Positions 7,448-14,964 of a DNA stretch of 64,000 nucleotides are shown here, in pieces. The stretch is from positions 56,881-120,880 of the forward strand of contig JADKID010000028.1 of assembly GCA_016721425.1 (NCBI GenBank). Reading direction: 5' to 3'. Origin of the DNA: Bryobacterales bacterium. Lineage in GTDB: Bacteria > Acidobacteriota > Terriglobia > Bryobacterales > Bryobacteraceae. Within the stretch, counting starts at the first letter, position 1; each line of letters starts with the position of its first letter. The notes beneath the pieces were generated by a model. It was not told the DNA's origin. It searched no databases and saw nothing but the letters and a program-made list of their open reading frames with translations. Both the position numbers and the translations under genes were made by a program.

Positions 7448-8167
7448 ATGGAGCCCAAGTTCAAACGGATCCTGCTGAAGTTGAGTGGCGAGGTGCTGGC
7501 GGGAGAGGCGAAATTCGGAGTGGATCCCGCCAAGGTGAACGCCATGGCCGCCGAGATCGCCGAGGTGGCGTGCAGCGGCGTGCAACTCGGGCTGGTGATC
7601 GGCGGCGGTAATTTCTTTCGCGGCGTTGCCGCCGCCGCCCGGTCCATGGACCGCGTGGCGGCCGATTCCATGGGCATGCTGGCCACCATCATCAACTGCC
7701 TGGCCATGCAGGACGCCCTGGAGAAGGCGGGCATCCCAACCCGTGTGATGACGGCGATCCAGATGCCGCAGGTAGCCGAGCCCTACATCCGGAGGCGGGC
7801 GATCCGCCATCTGGAGAAGGGGCGGGTGGTCCTGTTCGGCGGAGGAACGTCGAATCCGTTCTTTTCGACGGATTCGGCCGGCTCGTTGCGGGCCCTGGAG
7901 ATCGGCGCTGAAATCCTGGCCAAGGCGACGAGTGTGGATGGCGTGTATGACAAGGACCCTCGCAAACATGCTGACGCGGTGCGCTACGATCACGTCAGCT
8001 ATGACGAGGTGCTGGCGAAGAACCTCGCCGTGATGGACGCGTCCGCCGTAGCGATGTGTCGTGACAACAAGATGCCAATCGTGGTGTTCAACCTCACAAC
8101 AAGGGGCAATATAATGCGAATGTCGATGGGTGAAACCGTCGGCACTCGGATCGGAATCGCACTATGA
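7448..8167 (+). CDS. pyrH: UMP kinase
   Basis: A 239-residue bacterial UMP kinase of the amino-acid-kinase fold. It opens with KRILLKLSGEVLAG, has VIGGGNFFRG (nucleotide binding), the DSMGMLATIIN segment and GGGTSNPFFSTDSA, which binds UMP and carries catalytic residues. It makes UDP for nucleotide and cell-wall synthesis and is normally UTP-inhibited and GTP-activated. GGAAAAAAGG before the ATG is the ribosome site. Its stop overlaps the frr start by four bases. Confidence 0.98.
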   Translation: MEPKFKRILLKLSGEVLAGEAKFGVDPAKVNAMAAEIAEVACSGVQLGLVIGGGNFFRGVAAAARSMDRVAADSMGMLATIINCLAMQDALEKAGIPTRVMTAIQMPQVAEPYIRRRAIRHLEKGRVVLFGGGTSNPFFSTDSAGSLRALEIGAEILAKATSVDGVYDKDPRKHADAVRYDHVSYDEVLAKNLAVMDASAVAMCRDNKMPIVVFNLTTRGNIMRMSMGETVGTRIGIAL

Positions 8168-8769
8168 AACCAGAACAAGCAAACGCAGCACCGTCTGGGC
8201 AATTCCAGAACGTGAAAGAAGTCGAGAATTCCGCGAAGACGCGGATGGAAAAAGTGATCGCGACGATGCAGCATGACATCGCCAACATCCGCACCGGCCG
8301 GGCCACGGTGAACCTGCTGGACGGCATCACGGTGCTGGCCTACGGCTCGCCGATGCCGCTGAATCATGTGGCGACACTGCACGTGCCGGAGGCGAGCCTG
8401 ATCACGCTCCAGCCGTACGACTCGTCTCAGATCGGCGCCATTGAGAAAGCGATCCGCGCCTCGGATCTGGGTCTCAATCCGTCCAACGACGGCAAGCTGA
8501 TCCGGGTGCCTGTGCCGGCGCTGACGGAAGAGCGGCGCAAGGAGTTCGTCAAGCAACTGCATCACCTGGCCGAGGAGCACAGGGTGGCGGTCCGCAACAT
8601 CCGGCGCGACTGCAATGAGTCCATCAAGAAGCTGCTCAAGGACAAGTTGATCAGCGAGGACGACGATCGCCGGGCGCATGAGGAGACTCAGAAGTTGACC
8701 GACGCCCACATCGCCAAGATCGACCAGCTTTCCAAGACCAAAGAAAAAGACATCATGGAAGTGAAGTAG
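8164..8769 (+). CDS. frr: Ribosome recycling factor
   Basis: A 201-residue RRF, which splits post-termination ribosomes together with EF-G. It shows IRTGRATVNLLDGI, the GLNPSNDGKLIRVPVPALTEERR segment split over the hinge, and VRNIRRDCNESIKKL. It is about 15 residues longer than the usual 185, because of an N-terminal extension before KEVENSAKTRMEK. The ATGA overlap with pyrH indicates translational coupling. Confidence 0.97.
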   Translation: MKPEQANAAPSGQFQNVKEVENSAKTRMEKVIATMQHDIANIRTGRATVNLLDGITVLAYGSPMPLNHVATLHVPEASLITLQPYDSSQIGAIEKAIRASDLGLNPSNDGKLIRVPVPALTEERRKEFVKQLHHLAEEHRVAVRNIRRDCNESIKKLLKDKLISEDDDRRAHEETQKLTDAHIAKIDQLSKTKEKDIMEVK

Positions 8770-8791
8770 ACGGCGCGGAATGTTTGTGAAG

Positions 8792-8823
8792 GGGCCGGGA
8801 GGCGCAAGCTGCCCGGCCCTTTT
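8792..8823 (+). terminator. Rho-independent terminator after frr
   Basis: GGGCCGGG (8792-8799) pairs with CCCGGCCC (8812-8819), then TTTT (8820-8823). It stands between the convergent frr and methyltransferase genes. Confidence 0.85.
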
Positions 8824-9654
8824 CTATTGGGACCGACGGCGGGCCGTGATGACGGCCTCGCCGCACCAGTTGCGGAGGGCGGGGATGGCGGCGAGGATGA
8901 ACCGATCGGCCGCCTCGAGCGCGCCCAGCAACCTGCGTCCCGCGGGCCTGGTGAGACGTCCGCGCAGCAAGCGTTTGCCCATGGCGAGCAGATTCAGGTG
9001 CTCCACCTCGATCTCGTCAAAGTGCGGCGCCAGTAGCTTGAGCTCTTCTCGCGAGAGAATGATGTCCTCACCCTGCTCTTCCTGCTCACCCTCCGCGCTG
9101 GCGCGCCATTTCCGGGCGAGATTCAACAGCGGACTGCCGCCCCAGGTTTCGCACAATACCAGGCGCGCGCCGGGGCGCATCACGCGCGCCAATTCTTCCC
9201 GCGCCCCCGGATACTTCAGCGTGTGATGCAAGGAGGCGCACGCGAAGACAAGATCAAAGGCGCCGTCGGCGAACATATCCAGCTTGGAGGCATCGGCGGC
9301 AATGCCCTTCACGCGGCGGGTCACGCCCGACGCTTTCGCCCGCTTCAGTCCGAGTTCGATGGCGAGAGGAGAGAGGTCCAGCAGCGTCACCTCTGCGCCC
9401 TCGGTGGCCATCCACAGGCCGAAATCGGCCGGACCGCAGCCGTAATCCAGCACGCGCTTGCCGGGCAGAGGCTCCGCCTCCAGCGCGCGCATGGACGCCC
9501 GGTACAGCAGGCGCCGCTCGAAGAATGGATTGGCCGGGTCGGCGAGATTGCCTTCCAGGACGGCCCGATCGAGCCGCAGCGCATGATCGGGCAGCGCCAG
9601 AAACTGCCGGTACTGGGCGTCGTAGAAATCGCGTTCCTGGGCAGCTGTGATCAT
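8824..9654 (-). CDS. Class I SAM-dependent methyltransferase
   Basis: A 276-residue protein. The ATG at 9654 overlaps the D-aminoacylase stop (ATGA), which decides the start. The SAM-binding motif I is VLDYGCGPADFG, the acidic end of strand 2 is TLLDLS, and a post-motif region reads VFACASLHHTLKYPGAREELARVMRPGARL with the typical HH and G-rich loop (split only for description). This is the methyltransf_11-type fold. The C-terminal third is helical and not diagnostic. The methyl acceptor is unknown. Confidence 0.85.
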   Translation of the reverse strand: MITAAQERDFYDAQYRQFLALPDHALRLDRAVLEGNLADPANPFFERRLLYRASMRALEAEPLPGKRVLDYGCGPADFGLWMATEGAEVTLLDLSPLAIELGLKRAKASGVTRRVKGIAADASKLDMFADGAFDLVFACASLHHTLKYPGAREELARVMRPGARLVLCETWGGSPLLNLARKWRASAEGEQEEQGEDIILSREELKLLAPHFDEIEVEHLNLLAMGKRLLRGRLTRPAGRRLLGALEAADRFILAAIPALRNWCGEAVITARRRSQ

Positions 9655-11213
9655 GGCATCGTTCTGGCGGCGCGGGCCGGACCATACAGCGGGCGGCCGC
9701 CCAAGGTACCTGTCATCCTGCCCTCCTTCAGGGCGCACACCCCGTTTACCCAGACGTAGATCACGCCAGTGGCATACTGGTGCGGTTTCTCGAAGGTGGA
9801 GTTCTCGGCAATGGCGGCGGGGTCAAACAGCACGAGGTCCGCCTTCATCCCTGGCCGGATCAGACCTCGATCCCGCAGACCAAAGCGCTGGGCCGGCAGG
9901 CCGGACATCTTTCGCACGGCATCCTCCAGCGTCAGGGTGTGGCGCTCCCGGACATAGCGGGCCAGCACGCGGGCGAACGTGGCATAGTTGCGCGGGTGAG
10001 GCACGTCGCTGCCAAACGACGGGATGCCGCCATCGGAGGCGATCATCGTCAGCGGGTCACGCAGGATCCGCTCAATATCCTCTTCGCTGATGGAATGTGA
10101 CACCACGGAGCAATCACCGCGCAGCACGAAATCCAGCGCCACCTCGACAGGATCGCGCGCCCCTGCCGCCTCGGCCAGGGTCTTGCCGGCCAGGGAACGA
10201 TCGAACCCGCAGGAGGCCAGCGTCAGCTTGGCCGGTCCGCCGCGCGTTTCGTTCATGGTGGTTCGCATTTCGGCGCGGAGCTTGCGGCCGGTGTCCGGGG
10301 AGGCGGCCCGCTCCCGCAATGCCTTGTTGCCGCCGGCGCGGGCCCACTGCGGAACCAAGGCGGCGCCCAATCCCGTGCTGGAGGCGGTGTAGGGATAAGC
10401 GTCCAGAGTGGCGTCCACGCCACGCGCGCGGGCAGCGTGTACCAACTGGAGCGTCTCCACGCTCTTACCCCAGTTGGAGACGCCGATAATCTTGTGGTGG
10501 GTGACCTGGGTGGGCAGGTGGCCCTCTTCCCCAATCCGGATGGTCTCCTTGACGCTCTCCACGACCTGATCGGCCTCGCTCCGCATGTGAGACGTGTGAA
10601 TGCCACCCAGCGAGCCGATCACCTTCGCAATCTCGATGACTTCCTCGGTGGGAGCGTAGTTGCCCGGAACGTAGAAGAGGCCCGTGGAGAGTCCGAACGC
10701 CCCGTCGAGCATCGCCTGCCGGGCGAGCCCCCGCATGGCGTCGAGCTCCGCCGCGGTGGCCCTGCGGTTCTGGGTGCCCATCACCTGTTGGCGGATCGAA
10801 TTGTGTCCCACCAGCAGCCCGAAGTTGACGCCGATGGGCCGCTGGGCGAGCTTTGCCAGAAACGGCGCAAGCGGCAGGGGCGAGCGTCCGTCCGGACCTT
10901 CGACGATCGTGGTGACGCCCTGGCGGATGAGATTCTCGGCCGCCGGGGTCTGTTGAATGCCCTGAATGCCGTGACTGTGGGTATCAATGAAACCCGGCGA
11001 CAGCGTCAAGCCCTTGGCATCCAGTGTCCAGGTTGCGGACACCTGAGACACTTTTCCGACGGCCGCGATGGTGTCCCCGCGCACGGCCACATCGCCCGCA
11101 AACCAGGCATTGCCGGCCCCGTCCAGAATTCGGGCGTTGCGGATGACAAGGTCGTAGGTGATTTGTGCTGAAACTGCCTGGGTGAAAAATACCAGGGCGA
11201 GAAGCCCGCGCAT
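9651..11213 (-). CDS. N-acyl-D-amino-acid deacylase (D-aminoacylase)
   Basis: A 520-residue amidohydrolase with a signal peptide (MRGLLALVFFTQAVSA). It has the D-aminoacylase order: FIDTHSHGIQGI in place of the more common HTHDD, then TSHMRSEAD, the metal His of THHKIIG and ASDGGIPSFG. The family releases D-amino acids from N-acyl forms using one or two zinc ions. Export suggests it works on peptide or wall fragments outside the cytoplasm. It lies upstream of, and is translationally coupled to, the methyltransferase. Confidence 0.9.
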   Translation of the reverse strand: MRGLLALVFFTQAVSAQITYDLVIRNARILDGAGNAWFAGDVAVRGDTIAAVGKVSQVSATWTLDAKGLTLSPGFIDTHSHGIQGIQQTPAAENLIRQGVTTIVEGPDGRSPLPLAPFLAKLAQRPIGVNFGLLVGHNSIRQQVMGTQNRRATAAELDAMRGLARQAMLDGAFGLSTGLFYVPGNYAPTEEVIEIAKVIGSLGGIHTSHMRSEADQVVESVKETIRIGEEGHLPTQVTHHKIIGVSNWGKSVETLQLVHAARARGVDATLDAYPYTASSTGLGAALVPQWARAGGNKALRERAASPDTGRKLRAEMRTTMNETRGGPAKLTLASCGFDRSLAGKTLAEAAGARDPVEVALDFVLRGDCSVVSHSISEEDIERILRDPLTMIASDGGIPSFGSDVPHPRNYATFARVLARYVRERHTLTLEDAVRKMSGLPAQRFGLRDRGLIRPGMKADLVLFDPAAIAENSTFEKPHQYATGVIYVWVNGVCALKEGRMTGTLGGRPLYGPARAARTMP

Positions 11214-11270
11214 GCAGGCTATTGTAGCTGGGATGTGAGTCCCATCGCCGGGACAGGTGTGTCCGATTGG

Positions 11271-11357
11271 CTAACTATCCTGGCGCGGCGAAGAACCGAG
11301 CATGGAAAAAAACAGGCCCAAAACCACGAGTCCCGTGATGACAGCTCCGATTAACAT
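11271..11357 (-). CDS. Putative 28-residue single-span membrane microprotein
   Basis: A short frame that is almost all one hydrophobic helix (MLIGAVITGLVVLGLFFSML) with a polar tail SSPRQDS. GGGGGAA lies about five bases before the ATG at 11357, a good ribosome site; an alternative ATG is at 11375. Its placement 57 bases before the D-aminoacylase start and its hydrophobic design resemble small regulatory membrane proteins. Chance cannot be excluded for so short a frame. Confidence 0.4.
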   Translation of the reverse strand: MLIGAVITGLVVLGLFFSMLGSSPRQDS

Positions 11358-11438
11358 TGGCGTTCCCCCGATCATTTGCTGTTCTACATGCAATCGACGC
11401 GCCACACGGGAGGGCGGTTGCATGATAGCTTGCAAAGT

Positions 11439-12731
11439 ATGCGAGTGGAATTTGCGTTTGGTAAGACAGGACTGACAGTGGATTTGCCGGAGGGTCCGGC
11501 CTACCGGCTTTTGGAGGCACGCTGGGCGGCAGCGCTCAGCGACCAGGTCGCAGCCCTGGAGGCTGCCCTGGATGCGCCCATCGGCTGCCCCCCGCTGCGC
11601 GAGATGGCTCGTGGCAAGGAGAGCGCCGCGATTTCCGTCTGCGACATTACGCGGCCCGCGCCTAACCGCGTTACGCTGCCACTGGTGCTCAAACGCCTGG
11701 CCGAGGGCGGCATCCCGCCGGAACGCACCACCATACTGATCGCCACCGGCCTGCATCGCGCCGCCACGGAGTCAGAGATCGTCGAGATCCTCGGCGAAGA
11801 GATCGCCCGCACGTATCCAATCGTCAATCACAACGCGAGAGAACTCGTGGATCACCGCGACCTGGGCCTGACGAAGAGCGGCACGCCAGTTTTCATCGAC
11901 AAGCGGTACGTGGACGCCCAACTGCACATCACGCTGGGCTTCATCGAGCAGCATTTGATGGCCGGCTTCAGTGGCGGCCGCAAGCTGATCGCCCCCGGCG
12001 TCGCCTATCAGGACACCATCAAGACGCTCCACAGCCCGCGTTTCATGCGCGACAAGCGGGCCGTCGAGGGGTCCATTGAGGAGAACCCCCTGCACCAGGA
12101 ACTGCTCGAAATCGCGGGCATGGCCGGCCACGATTTCGCGCTCGATGTCGTACTCGCCGAAGGCCGGCGCATTGCCGGAGTCTTTGCCGGGGAGCCGCGG
12201 TTGGCGCACAGCCAGGGCATCGCGTTCGTGCGCGAGAAGACCACGGAGTGGATTCCGGCGGCGGCCGACGCGGTGATCACCACGTCGGCCGGGTATCCGC
12301 TGGACCTGACCTTCTACCAGGCCGTAAAGGGAGTGACGGCAGCTTCGCATATTGTCAAACCGGGTGGAGTCATCCTGCTGATGGCCGCCTGTAGCGAGGG
12401 CGCCGGAGCAAGCGAGTTCTCCCGTCTATTGAAAGAGTCTCCCGACGCGGGCCAATTTCTCGAAACAATTTCACGTATTCCCGTGACTATAGACCAGTGG
12501 CAGTTGGAGAAGTTGGCCCTGGTAGCACAGACTCACCGGCTCTGGTTCTACACCCCGGGGTTGCCCGCGGAGTATCACTCTTCGGTATGGGGCCGCCTCT
12601 TCGCTAGCGCCGCGGAGGCAGTGGAGGCCCTGGCGGCTGAGGTCGCCGGGGGCGAGATTGCGGTGATCCCCGAGGGGCCCTACGTTTTCGCGCGGCCGCG
12701 CAGCGCCGAGTTGGAAGCAGTGGGCGTCTAG
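11439..12731 (+). CDS. LarA family nickel-dependent 2-hydroxyacid racemase-like protein
   Basis: A 430-residue protein. The ATG at 11439 gives the family N-terminus (RVEFAFGKTGLTVDLPEG); an in-frame ATG upstream adds residues unlike LarA. It shows ISVCDITRPAP, the His of IATGLHRAAT, and GFSGGRKLIAPGVAY with the lysine that tethers the nickel-pincer cofactor in LarA. Lactate racemase and related racemases of other 2-hydroxyacids belong here, so the substrate is open. The cofactor genes larB, larC and larE are not in the window. Confidence 0.85.
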   Translation: MRVEFAFGKTGLTVDLPEGPAYRLLEARWAAALSDQVAALEAALDAPIGCPPLREMARGKESAAISVCDITRPAPNRVTLPLVLKRLAEGGIPPERTTILIATGLHRAATESEIVEILGEEIARTYPIVNHNARELVDHRDLGLTKSGTPVFIDKRYVDAQLHITLGFIEQHLMAGFSGGRKLIAPGVAYQDTIKTLHSPRFMRDKRAVEGSIEENPLHQELLEIAGMAGHDFALDVVLAEGRRIAGVFAGEPRLAHSQGIAFVREKTTEWIPAAADAVITTSAGYPLDLTFYQAVKGVTAASHIVKPGGVILLMAACSEGAGASEFSRLLKESPDAGQFLETISRIPVTIDQWQLEKLALVAQTHRLWFYTPGLPAEYHSSVWGRLFASAAEAVEALAAEVAGGEIAVIPEGPYVFARPRSAELEAVGV

Positions 12732-12733
12732 AC

Positions 12734-12761
12734 CGCATCACGCATCACGCATCACGCATCA
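12734..12761. repeat. Four tandem copies of CGCATCA
   Basis: The heptamer CGCATCA is repeated four times without a gap just after the larA-like stop and before vapB. It may be a slippage microsatellite. It is too short, and has no spacers, to be a CRISPR. Confidence 0.9.
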
Positions 12762-12780
12762 GATGCGATAGGATGTGGGC

Positions 12781-13011
12781 ATGCGAACCACGCTGGATAT
12801 CGACGACGACATACTCCTGGCAGCTAAGGAGATGGCCAGAATGCAGGGTACAACCGCCGGACGCGTACTCAGCAACCTGGCCCGCAAGAGCCTCAGGCAG
12901 CCGGTGAAAAAGCGGAAATACCGCAACGGCGTGCCACAGCTCACACCATTGCCTGATTGCCCGATCATTACAACGGAGATGGTGAACCGGTGGCTGGATG
13001 AAGCCCCGTGA
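12781..13011 (+). CDS. VapB-type antitoxin (ribbon-helix-helix)
   Basis: A 76-residue protein beginning RTTLDIDDDILLAAKEMAR, the beta strand and first helix of the RHH_5/DUF2191 VapB-like family. A basic linker (KKRKYRNG) and a C-terminal toxin-binding tail ending in VNRWLDE follow. It should bind DNA as a dimer, repress its own operon and block the PIN toxin. The ATG at 12781 is preferred to a GTG six bases upstream. Its stop overlaps the toxin start by four bases. Confidence 0.9.
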   Translation: MRTTLDIDDDILLAAKEMARMQGTTAGRVLSNLARKSLRQPVKKRKYRNGVPQLTPLPDCPIITTEMVNRWLDEAP

Positions 13012-13466
13012 GTGTTTCCCTGCTGGACGTCAATGTTCTGGTGGCATTGATGTTCCGGCCGCATGCCAGTAGTGAGGTAGCTCACCGTTGGCTGACCGAA
13101 AACCAGTCTGAGGGCTGGGCAACGTGCCCGCTAACAATCAACGGCTGTGTGCGGATTGTATGTGGCGAAGCATTTCGCGCCGCGGAACACACGCCGGCGG
13201 CAGTGGCCGCCAACCTCAGGGAGTTCTGCCAATCGCCCCATCATCACTTCTGGCCGGACGACATTTCATTGCTCGACGATCAACGGTTTGACTTGGATTT
13301 CCTTGTAGGACCACGGCAGATCACCGATGCCTACCTCCTGGGACTGGCGGTGAAGCACCGCGGACGATTGGTTACCTTCGATCAGAACATCGCCGTCCAC
13401 GTCGTCGCCGGAGCGGAACCGAAACACCTCTGCGTTTTGGGCACCCCTTCCACGCGGAAAACCTGA
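13008..13466 (+). CDS. VapC-type PIN-domain toxin
   Basis: A 152-residue PIN ribonuclease, GTG start at 13008 overlapping the antitoxin stop (GTGA). The first acidic residue is in LLDVNVLVAL; the last cluster is in ITDAYLLGLAVKHRGRLVTFD with the paired aspartates of the Mg2+-dependent active site. Such TA_VapC proteins cleave tRNA or rRNA when the antitoxin is degraded. All catalytic positions appear intact. Confidence 0.92.
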   Translation: MSVSLLDVNVLVALMFRPHASSEVAHRWLTENQSEGWATCPLTINGCVRIVCGEAFRAAEHTPAAVAANLREFCQSPHHHFWPDDISLLDDQRFDLDFLVGPRQITDAYLLGLAVKHRGRLVTFDQNIAVHVVAGAEPKHLCVLGTPSTRKT

Positions 13467-13562
13467 CCGCTCACTCCGGCTTTAGTATTCCCACTAGATC
13501 GTAAATCGCCTGAAGCCGCGGGGGGGCGCCCGGTTTGCCGCATCCTCCGTTGCCAGCGCCAA

Positions 13563-14168
13563 TCACAACCGCGCCAGGAACCAGGCGAACGATGCCAGGC
13601 CGCCCAGCACGGCTACCCAGCCCCATTTCCGCAGGCCCGGCAGAGTCCACCACATATACAGGCCGGAGACCACCCAGATCAGAAACGACAGGCAAACCAG
13701 ATCGATGACCACCGCCCACGCCAGCGGGAACAGGCGCGGATCTTCAAACCCGCCGCGCCCATGCATCCCGGTCAGGAAGTGGTCCCACCGGAACCGCCGG
13801 TCCTCAGCCACCAGGCGCCGCTCGTCGATGAAGTACTTGAACTGGGTCGATTTCCAGAACGTGTGTACGTAGATGTTCAACTGCTTCTCACCCTGCCGGT
13901 AGACGCCGTAGCTGGAGTCCTCCATGTGAAAGTCCCGCACGATGCGCGCGCCCAGCGGTTTCAACGGCCCGGTCTCTGGTATCGTGCCCAAATCATAGGG
14001 CCCCTCAAATGTTTTGGTCCACAAGGGCACTCCGCGCTCTTTGTCCTTCTGTTCGAAGTAGTCGCCATGTGAGAAGGCGACCGAAGAGAGCGCATACATC
14101 AGCACCCACGGCGTCAGAAAGAGGCCGAGATAGAGATGGGTGCGGCGATTGAGATGGGGCAGTGTCAT
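13563..14168 (-). CDS. PepSY-associated membrane protein
   Basis: A 201-residue protein. The start at 14168 overlaps the preceding stop by one base (TAATG). It has an N-terminal span (THLYLGLFLTPWVLMYALSS), an extracytoplasmic part with GMHGRGGF, then two more spans including CLSFLIWVVSGLYMWW. The layout matches the PepSY-TM family (spans flanking a periplasmic region), often linked to metal or flavin redox at the membrane. It is a paralogue of the next gene. No receptor or reductase stands beside it. Confidence 0.75.
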   Translation of the reverse strand: MTLPHLNRRTHLYLGLFLTPWVLMYALSSVAFSHGDYFEQKDKERGVPLWTKTFEGPYDLGTIPETGPLKPLGARIVRDFHMEDSSYGVYRQGEKQLNIYVHTFWKSTQFKYFIDERRLVAEDRRFRWDHFLTGMHGRGGFEDPRLFPLAWAVVIDLVCLSFLIWVVSGLYMWWTLPGLRKWGWVAVLGGLASFAWFLARL

Positions 14169-14761
14169 TACATCACCGCCAGGAACAGGCTGAACAGCGC
14201 CACGCCCGCGCCGAGCGCCAGGGCACCGAGGCGCCGCGTGGTCCGCAAGGTCCACCACATCCAGATTCCGCTGAATGCGAGCACGATCAGCGCAGCGATG
14301 GTGAGATCCACTGAGGCCGCCCAAAGATCATCCAGCCAGTAGTCATGCTGGAAGCCCCTCCGCCGGTGCATTCGCTCCAGGAACCCTGGGCCGGCAAACA
14401 CCATCTTCTCGATCACCACGCGCTTGTCTGACGCAGTGTAGGTAATCCGGCGGGGCGCTATGGCATGCTGCCGGTTGATGACGACTTTCTCTGCCGTGGA
14501 TCCCCTTGCTACCGCATGAGCACCGTCCAGATCCAGCGTCGCGAGCAACTGCAGCGCCACTTGTTGCGGCGTTGCGCCCTCCGGCATCTCGCCCGGATAG
14601 ACAAGTTCGCGCTCCACCGCAAACCGGGGCGGCGCCACGGGTGGAGGTCCGTGGAATAGCTCTCTATGATTCATCACAAACGTCGAAACCGTGTACATCA
14701 GCACCCATGGCGCGAGAAAGAGCGCAAGGTAGAGGTGGATGCGTCGCAGGAGTAGGGACAT
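14168..14761 (-). CDS. PepSY-associated membrane protein, paralogue
   Basis: A 197-residue protein, start at 14761 chosen to match its neighbour (SLLLRRIHLYLALFLAPWVLMYTVS). The mid region is periplasmic, with MHRRRGFQHDYW aligning with GMHGRGGF of the neighbour, then spans near ALIVLAFSGIWMWW. The pair arose by duplication. They are probably co-transcribed and translationally coupled (TAATG). The function is unknown; a partner in electron transfer or metal handling is an inference from the family. Confidence 0.75.
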   Translation of the reverse strand: MSLLLRRIHLYLALFLAPWVLMYTVSTFVMNHRELFHGPPPVAPPRFAVERELVYPGEMPEGATPQQVALQLLATLDLDGAHAVARGSTAEKVVINRQHAIAPRRITYTASDKRVVIEKMVFAGPGFLERMHRRRGFQHDYWLDDLWAASVDLTIAALIVLAFSGIWMWWTLRTTRRLGALALGAGVALFSLFLAVM

Positions 14762-14816
14762 CACCTCATACTCTATAACAAGCAGTTTGACTTGCCGGTT
14801 TGCGCGCCATGCGCGG

Positions 14817-14845
14817 TTGACAAGCAATCTAGGCTCGGCTATAGT
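14817..14845 (+). promoter_or_regulatory. Sigma-70-type promoter of rpsA-hup-hit
   Basis: A consensus TTGACA (14817-14822), a 17-base spacer and TATAGT (14840-14845). The predicted transcription start is near 14852, about 113 bases before the rpsA ATG, leaving room for a leader. Confidence 0.8.
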
Positions 14846-14964
14846 TCTGAAGTGTCGCACTTTCAATGGTTTGTGTGGAACTATGGAAGGGCGTACGCAA
14901 CTGCGGCCCGAGGGGGGACCCCCAACGAGAGTCGCAGAATCGAGGCGCTTTGGGAGTCTGGGGC

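Noticed and set aside
12734..12761. Short tandem repeats that might be a CRISPR
   Set aside because: The units are seven bases and have no spacers between them.
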